10,430 nt of DNA from Bauldia sp. (GTDB lineage Bacteria; Pseudomonadota; Alphaproteobacteria; Rhizobiales; Kaistiaceae), in NCBI GenBank assembly GCA_020442095.1, contig JAGRKY010000248.1, positions 1 through 10,430 on the forward strand. Direction: 5' to 3'. This document shows, piece after piece, positions 7,196 through 10,430 of this stretch. How positions within the stretch are numbered: position 1 is the first letter of the stretch; each line of letters starts with the position of its first letter. Made by a program: the position numbers and the translations under genes. The notes under the pieces were generated by a model. That model saw only the letters and a list, made by a program, of their open reading frames with translations. It was not told where the DNA came from and ran no database searches.

Positions 7196-7211
7196 CCAGA
7201 TATCCATCTGG
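7196..7211. repeat. Inverted repeat CCAGAT-N4-ATCTGG
   Basis: Perfect 6-bp arms around ATCC, roughly in the middle of the divergent spacer and in a locally AT-richer patch (CTAAAAAGCAA follows). The position and symmetry suit a dimeric regulator acting on one or both genes. No known operator consensus was recognised. Confidence 0.35.
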
Positions 7212-7242
7212 CTAAAAAGCAATCGTCACCCGGCATCGGCGA

Positions 7243-7264
7243 GAAACCCGAACCGGGCGGTTTC
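7243..7264. repeat. Inverted repeat GAAACC-N10-GGTTTC
   Basis: Perfect 6-bp arms around a 10-base centre. An inner CCCG-AAC-CGGG stem (7247-7257) is an alternative pairing. It lies about 90 bases ahead of the family 5 binding-protein start, so it could be an operator or part of the transcript leader. Confidence 0.3.
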
Positions 7265-7307
7265 CGTGGGCGTTCGCTGGCATGCTGCTTGCTCGCCTTC
7301 TCCCGGT

Positions 7308-7324
7308 TCCGGCGGTCCGCCGGA
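7308..7324. repeat. Perfect 17-base palindrome in the leader of the binding-protein gene
   Basis: TCCGGCGG-T-CCGCCGGA has 8-bp arms and a single central base. It ends 11 bases before the AAGGAG ribosome binding site at 7336-7341. As RNA it would form a stem of 6-7 GC-rich pairs right beside the ribosome landing site; as DNA it has the shape of a dimeric repressor site. Confidence 0.5.
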
Positions 7325-7335
7325 CGCGGATAAAG

Positions 7336-7341
7336 AAGGAG
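7336..7341 (+). promoter_or_regulatory. Strong ribosome binding site of the family 5 binding protein
   Basis: AAGGAG, 9 bases before the ATG at 7351. This match, and the signal peptide that begins there, decide for 7351 over the earlier in-frame ATG at 7282, which would add 23 residues and run through the palindrome. Confidence 0.75.
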
Positions 7342-7350
7342 AATACCCGA

Positions 7351-8892
7351 ATGCTCGAAAGGATCGATCTCCGGAGGGCGGCCGCAGGCCTGGTCGTGAC
7401 TCTTGGAGCGATTGCGTCGTCGCCGAGCCACGCGCAGGAGAATATCCTCCGCGTTCCGTATCTGTCGGATATCGGCTCCTTCGACCCGGACAATGCGTTC
7501 GAAGTCGGTGGGCTCGGTTCGGTCAACGCGGTCTATGAAGGGCTCGTGGAATACGTGCCGGGCTCGACCGAGATCGTCGGTCTCCTCGCCGATTCCTGGG
7601 AAGTCTCGCCGGACGAGATGACCTACACCTTCGATCTCGCCGACGGCGTGACCTTCCACGATGGCAAGCCGATGACGGCGGACGAGGTGCTGGCGTCGTT
7701 CAAGCGGCGCAAGGACAACGACCTCGTGCTGTCCTACTTCCTGTGGAACGTCGTCGACATGAGCGCGCCGGATCCGGACACCTTCGTGATCAAGCTCGGG
7801 ATGCCGCAGCCCTCCTTCCTCGACACGCTGGCGAGCCCCTGGGGGCCGAAGGTGGTGAGCCCGGGCGCGCTCGTCGACCATGCCGGCGACGACAATGCGA
7901 CGGGCTATCTCAACGACAACGCGATCGGCACCGGGCCGTTCAAGCTCGCCAAGTTCGCGCGCGGCGAGGAGATCGTGCTCGAGAAATTCGCCGACTATCA
8001 CGGCGCCGCGCCCTATTTTGACAGGATCGAGATCCCGACCGTGCCGGACATCGGGCAGGAATTGCTGCAGCTCCGTAGCGGCGAGATCGACGCCGTCCCG
8101 GTCAACTATCCCTGGGCGCAGCTGAAGGCGCTGCCGCCGGGGCTGGAGGCGACCGCGATCAACAGCATGGCGCTGGTGATGGCCTTCGTGAAGCCGGGGA
8201 CGGTGATGGACAATCCGGACGTGCGGACGGCGGTCCTCACCGCGATCAACCCGGCGCTGTGGGCCGACGCCGCCTTCGGCAAATACGCCACGGTCGCCGA
8301 GTCGCTCTATCCGATCGCGATGCTGAAGCCGGACGTGCCGGTCGCTTATCCGACCGACATGGAGGCCGCCAAGAAGGCGATCGCGGCGGCGGGCGACGTC
8401 TCGATCGTCATCGGCGTCCCGATCGACGAGGCGCCAAATGTCCAGCGGGTCGCTGACCTGATGATCGCCCAGCTTGCCGAAATAGGGGTCAATGCGACCG
8501 CGGTCATCATCCCGAAGGACGGCGCCTATAACTTCGCTTCGGACATGAGCAAGGCGCCCGACATCATGCTCGCCCGCAACAATCCGGATGCGGCGCATCC
8601 CGAGACCCAGGCGACGGTGTTCTACACCAAGGGAGCGCCGATCAACGTCATGGGGATCGCGGACGAGGCGGCGGACGCGGTGATCCAGGAAGCCGGGACC
8701 AAGACCGACATCGCCGAGCGCAACGCGCTCTACGAGAAGGCGGGCCATATGTATTTCGACGCCGGCGAATTCCTGCCGCTGGTCGATCTGCAGGACGTGG
8801 TGGTCCACAAGGAAGGCCTGGTCGATCTCGGCCTGCGGCCGGTCTTCCCGCCCGGCAATATCGACTTCGGGACCGTCCGCTTCGCGGAGTAG
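7351..8892 (+). CDS. ABC transporter substrate-binding protein, family 5 (dipeptide/oligopeptide/nickel type)
   Basis: A 513-residue periplasmic binding protein that would capture a solute for an ABC importer. The N-terminus is a signal peptide (Arg-containing MLERIDLRR, hydrophobic 11-22, cut after SHA at 26-28). Family 5 landmarks follow: a first block ILRVPYLSDIGSFDP, VYEGLVEY (61-68), LADSWEVSPDEMTYTFDLADGVTFHDGKPMTADEVLASF (79-117), the IGTGPFKLAKF block (192-202) and a C-terminal lobe ending with FLPLVDLQDVVVH. Length is typical. The family covers peptides, nickel-chelates, opines, glutathione and sugars, so the ligand cannot be named. The amidohydrolase starts 9 bases after this stop, with its Shine-Dalgarno overlapping the stop codon, suggesting that the imported compound is that enzyme's substrate or a precursor. 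A permease gene ends at the right edge on the other strand, so the transporter may be split between two convergent transcripts. Confidence 0.92.
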   Translation: MLERIDLRRAAAGLVVTLGAIASSPSHAQENILRVPYLSDIGSFDPDNAFEVGGLGSVNAVYEGLVEYVPGSTEIVGLLADSWEVSPDEMTYTFDLADGVTFHDGKPMTADEVLASFKRRKDNDLVLSYFLWNVVDMSAPDPDTFVIKLGMPQPSFLDTLASPWGPKVVSPGALVDHAGDDNATGYLNDNAIGTGPFKLAKFARGEEIVLEKFADYHGAAPYFDRIEIPTVPDIGQELLQLRSGEIDAVPVNYPWAQLKALPPGLEATAINSMALVMAFVKPGTVMDNPDVRTAVLTAINPALWADAAFGKYATVAESLYPIAMLKPDVPVAYPTDMEAAKKAIAAAGDVSIVIGVPIDEAPNVQRVADLMIAQLAEIGVNATAVIIPKDGAYNFASDMSKAPDIMLARNNPDAAHPETQATVFYTKGAPINVMGIADEAADAVIQEAGTKTDIAERNALYEKAGHMYFDAGEFLPLVDLQDVVVHKEGLVDLGLRPVFPPGNIDFGTVRFAE

Positions 8893-8901
8893 GATGGTGA
8901 C

Positions 8902-10347
8902 ATGCCGACCGGTACCGACACCGGACCGGTGCCGGTCGACACTCTCGTCGCCGGCACCGTCGTCACCATGGACGGCGACAGCCGCGTCATCTCCGATGGC
9001 GCGGTCGTCGTCGATCACGGGCGGATTCTGGCGGTCGGGAAGCGCAGCGAGCTGACGGACAGCTTCCGGCCTGCCCGGACGCTCGGTGGCGGCGATGCCA
9101 TCGTCCTGCCCGGCTTCATCGACTGCCACACCCATTCGACCCAGTCGCTGCTGAGGGGGCTGATCGCCGGCGAACTGCCGATGATCTACCGGCTCTACGT
9201 GCCGGCGGACATGGAGCTGTCGCTCGACGAGGCCTATGTGGCGACGAAGCTCTGCGCGGCGCAGCTCGTGCGGAGCGGCGTGACGACCGTCTGCGACTTC
9301 CAGACCAACGTGCCGCCCGAATACGAATATGCGGTGCTCGCCGCGATGGGCGAGGTCGGCGTGCGTTGCAATCTCCTCAGGTCCCATGGCGACCAGGAGA
9401 GTCACCACGCGGCGCTCTATTCGCAGATACGCGATCGATCCTGGCGGCGCGAGCGCATCGGCGAGGCGGAACACGATCTCCGCCGTACCGAGGAGATGAT
9501 CGCGGAATATGCGACGGACGGGATGGTCGAGATCGGCGTCTGCCCCTCGAATCTCCTGTCCTTCTCCGACGACTATTTCCGACTTGCCCATGATCTCGTC
9601 GAGCGGACCGGCGCCCGGATGCATGTCCACGCCGCGCGCGACCGGGAGGAGGTCGAGTTCTGCCTGTCGCTGTTCGGGCGGCGGCCGATCGAGAGGCTCG
9701 ACGACCTCGGCGTCATCGACCGTAACCTGGTAGTCGTCCATGGCATGATGGCGACCGCCAGCGAGATCAAGCTGCTCGGCGACGGGCATGCCTCGCTCGC
9801 CCATTCGGCGGTCGAATGCGCGAATATCCTCAATCGCGTGCCGGATATCCCGGCGATGCGGACGGCGGGGGTCACCGTCGGGCTCGGCTGCGACAACGCG
9901 GTCAACGACATGTTCATCGTCATGCACTCGGCTTGGCTGCTCCACACCGTGACGCGGGGGATCGACAGCTACGATCCGGGTGTGATGGACGAGGTCGATG
10001 TGTTCGGGATGGCGACCTCGGAAGCGGCGCGGGCGCTCGGCCTCGACGGCCGGGTCGGATCGCTGGAGGTCGGCAAGGCGGCGGACCTCAGCGTCCTCGA
10101 CGGGGGCGCCGCGCATCTCGGCCCGGTGCAGGACCTCGTCCCGGAACTGGTCCGGTTCGGGTCGCGGGCAGAGGTGACGACCGTGATGGTCGACGGCAAG
10201 GTGGTGGTCGAGGACGGGCAGCATACGGCAATCGACCTCGAGGCGCTGCGTGCGGCCGCGGCCCCGATCGCGGAACGGCTGGACGGGCTGATCGCGCCGC
10301 GCCGGTACCAGGCGCCGTCCGGCCGCCGCCGCTTCCTGTGCTGCTAG
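8902..10347 (+). CDS. TRZ/ATZ-type amidohydrolase family protein (cytosine deaminase/chlorohydrolase-like)
   Basis: A 481-residue cytoplasmic metal-dependent hydrolase of the amidohydrolase superfamily; relatives deaminate or dechlorinate N-heterocycles and related compounds. It has a split composite domain (about 13-70 and 385-445), with LPGFIDCHTHSTQSLLRG at 69-86 giving metal ligands H76 and H78. Further expected ligands and catalytic residues are H243 (HVH), H280 (VVHG) and D331 (GLGCDN). The usual Glu three residues after H243 (HxxE) is R246 here, and the common HCPxSN segment reads HSAVECA (301-307), so chemistry or substrate may differ from characterised deaminases. There is no signal peptide. 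The ATG at 8902 has AGGA (8891-8894) overlapping the stop of the binding-protein gene, so the two are translationally close. The C-terminus ends in Arg-rich sequence and two Cys residues. Family is confident; substrate is unknown. Confidence 0.9.
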   Translation: MPTGTDTGPVPVDTLVAGTVVTMDGDSRVISDGAVVVDHGRILAVGKRSELTDSFRPARTLGGGDAIVLPGFIDCHTHSTQSLLRGLIAGELPMIYRLYVPADMELSLDEAYVATKLCAAQLVRSGVTTVCDFQTNVPPEYEYAVLAAMGEVGVRCNLLRSHGDQESHHAALYSQIRDRSWRRERIGEAEHDLRRTEEMIAEYATDGMVEIGVCPSNLLSFSDDYFRLAHDLVERTGARMHVHAARDREEVEFCLSLFGRRPIERLDDLGVIDRNLVVVHGMMATASEIKLLGDGHASLAHSAVECANILNRVPDIPAMRTAGVTVGLGCDNAVNDMFIVMHSAWLLHTVTRGIDSYDPGVMDEVDVFGMATSEAARALGLDGRVGSLEVGKAADLSVLDGGAAHLGPVQDLVPELVRFGSRAEVTTVMVDGKVVVEDGQHTAIDLEALRAAAAPIAERLDGLIAPRRYQAPSGRRRFLCC

Positions 10348-10357
10348 TCGCGGCGGC
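10325..10357. terminator. GC-rich inverted repeat between convergent genes, possible bidirectional terminator
   Basis: GCCGCCGC (10325-10332) and GCGGCGGC (10350-10357) are perfect 8-bp arms around a 17-base centre that holds the amidohydrolase stop codon. The right arm abuts the permease stop. With only 10 bases between the two stops, this is the only visible candidate for ending both transcripts. There is no T tract on either side, so classical intrinsic termination is doubtful. Confidence 0.35.
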
Positions 10358-10430
10358 TCAGCCGAGCCGGACGCGCGGGTCGGCCCAGGACTGCAGAATG
10401 TCGATTACCACGTTGACCAGGATGTAGAAG
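10358..10430 (-). CDS. ABC transporter permease, C-terminal end (cut by window edge)
   Basis: The last 23 codons of a minus-strand gene end in TGA at 10358-10360. The peptide ends NVVIDILQSWADPRVRLG, matching the conserved tail of DppB/OppB-type permeases (a last membrane helix followed by an N-x-x-x-D-x-x-Y/Q...DPR pattern). Such permeases form the membrane channel of family 5 importers. It converges on the amidohydrolase, so the other transporter genes probably lie to the right of the window and are read toward it. The short length limits certainty, but the DPRxR ending is characteristic. Confidence 0.75.
   Translation of the reverse strand, partial: FYILVNVVIDILQSWADPRVRLG

Larger units (their letters stand above)
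7106..7350. promoter_or_regulatory. Divergent intergenic region with several inverted repeats
   Basis: This 245-base spacer separates the small secreted protein (minus) from the family 5 binding protein (plus) and must contain both promoters, though I could not place -35/-10 boxes with confidence. It holds three inverted repeats: CCAGAT/ATCTGG at 7196-7211, GAAACC/GGTTTC at 7243-7264, and a perfect 17-base palindrome at 7308-7324. No coding frame in it has a credible protein. Confidence 0.45.

Noticed and set aside
7282..7350. N-terminal extension of the family 5 binding protein to the ATG at 7282
   Set aside because: It would run through the 17-base palindrome and bury the strong AAGGAG site. 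The signal peptide begins naturally at 7351.
7106..7350. Riboswitch or structured RNA in the leader of the binding-protein gene
   Set aside because: Inverted repeats are present, but I could not match them to any known riboswitch core or conserved loop, so I kept them as repeats only.
7102..10224. A stop-free antisense frame of about 1040 codons opposite the binding protein and amidohydrolase
   Set aside because: It is the mirror of two well-supported genes. High-GC codon bias removes stops from this antisense frame. The translation is dominated by Arg, His and Asp with no recognisable domain, and the frame also crosses the intergenic spacer.

Overview
The window looks like a stretch of chromosome from a high-GC alphaproteobacterium, possibly of the Hyphomicrobiales/Rhizobiales group. 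This rests on the strong G/C bias at third codon positions, an AapJ-type amino-acid binding protein and a YcbB-type L,D-transpeptidase. It is an inference from gene families; there is no rRNA or other marker. No tRNA, rRNA, CRISPR array, insertion sequence, integrase or attachment site was seen.

Layout from left to right. (1) Positions 1-925, minus strand: a two-gene operon with a flavin reductase-like protein first, then a short-chain dehydrogenase that runs off the left edge. (2) Positions 926-1084: a 159-base divergent spacer. (3) Positions 1085-3814, plus strand: a complete P2-type cation-pumping ATPase. (4) Positions 3913-6640, plus strand: an AapJ-like periplasmic amino-acid binding protein with no transporter genes beside it, followed closely by a secreted YcbB-like L,D-transpeptidase. 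(5) Positions 6659-7105, minus strand: a small secreted protein I do not recognise, tail to tail with the transpeptidase. (6) Positions 7106-7350: a 245-base divergent spacer rich in inverted repeats, including a perfect 17-base palindrome just ahead of the next ribosome binding site. (7) Positions 7351-10347, plus strand: a tightly coupled pair, a family 5 (dipeptide/oligopeptide/nickel type) binding protein and a TRZ/ATZ-type amidohydrolase. (8) Positions 10358-10430, minus strand: the last 23 codons of an ABC permease that converges on the pair.

How the genes fit together. The right side looks like an uptake-and-hydrolysis module: a binding protein captures a substrate, a permease (converging from beyond the right edge) imports it, and the amidohydrolase cleaves or deaminates it in the cytoplasm. 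The substrate is unknown. The middle is a cell-envelope segment: binding protein, peptidoglycan cross-linking enzyme and small secreted protein. The left operon supplies reduced flavin and an NAD-type dehydrogenase, as is common beside flavin-dependent oxygenase or catabolic genes.

I see no clearly new multi-gene system. The most notable points are the amidohydrolase, whose usual active-site Glu is replaced by Arg while its metal ligands are kept; the pairing of an orphan AapJ-like protein with an L,D-transpeptidase; a P-type ATPase with a non-canonical ion-site sequence; and the palindromic leader of the family 5 binding protein.
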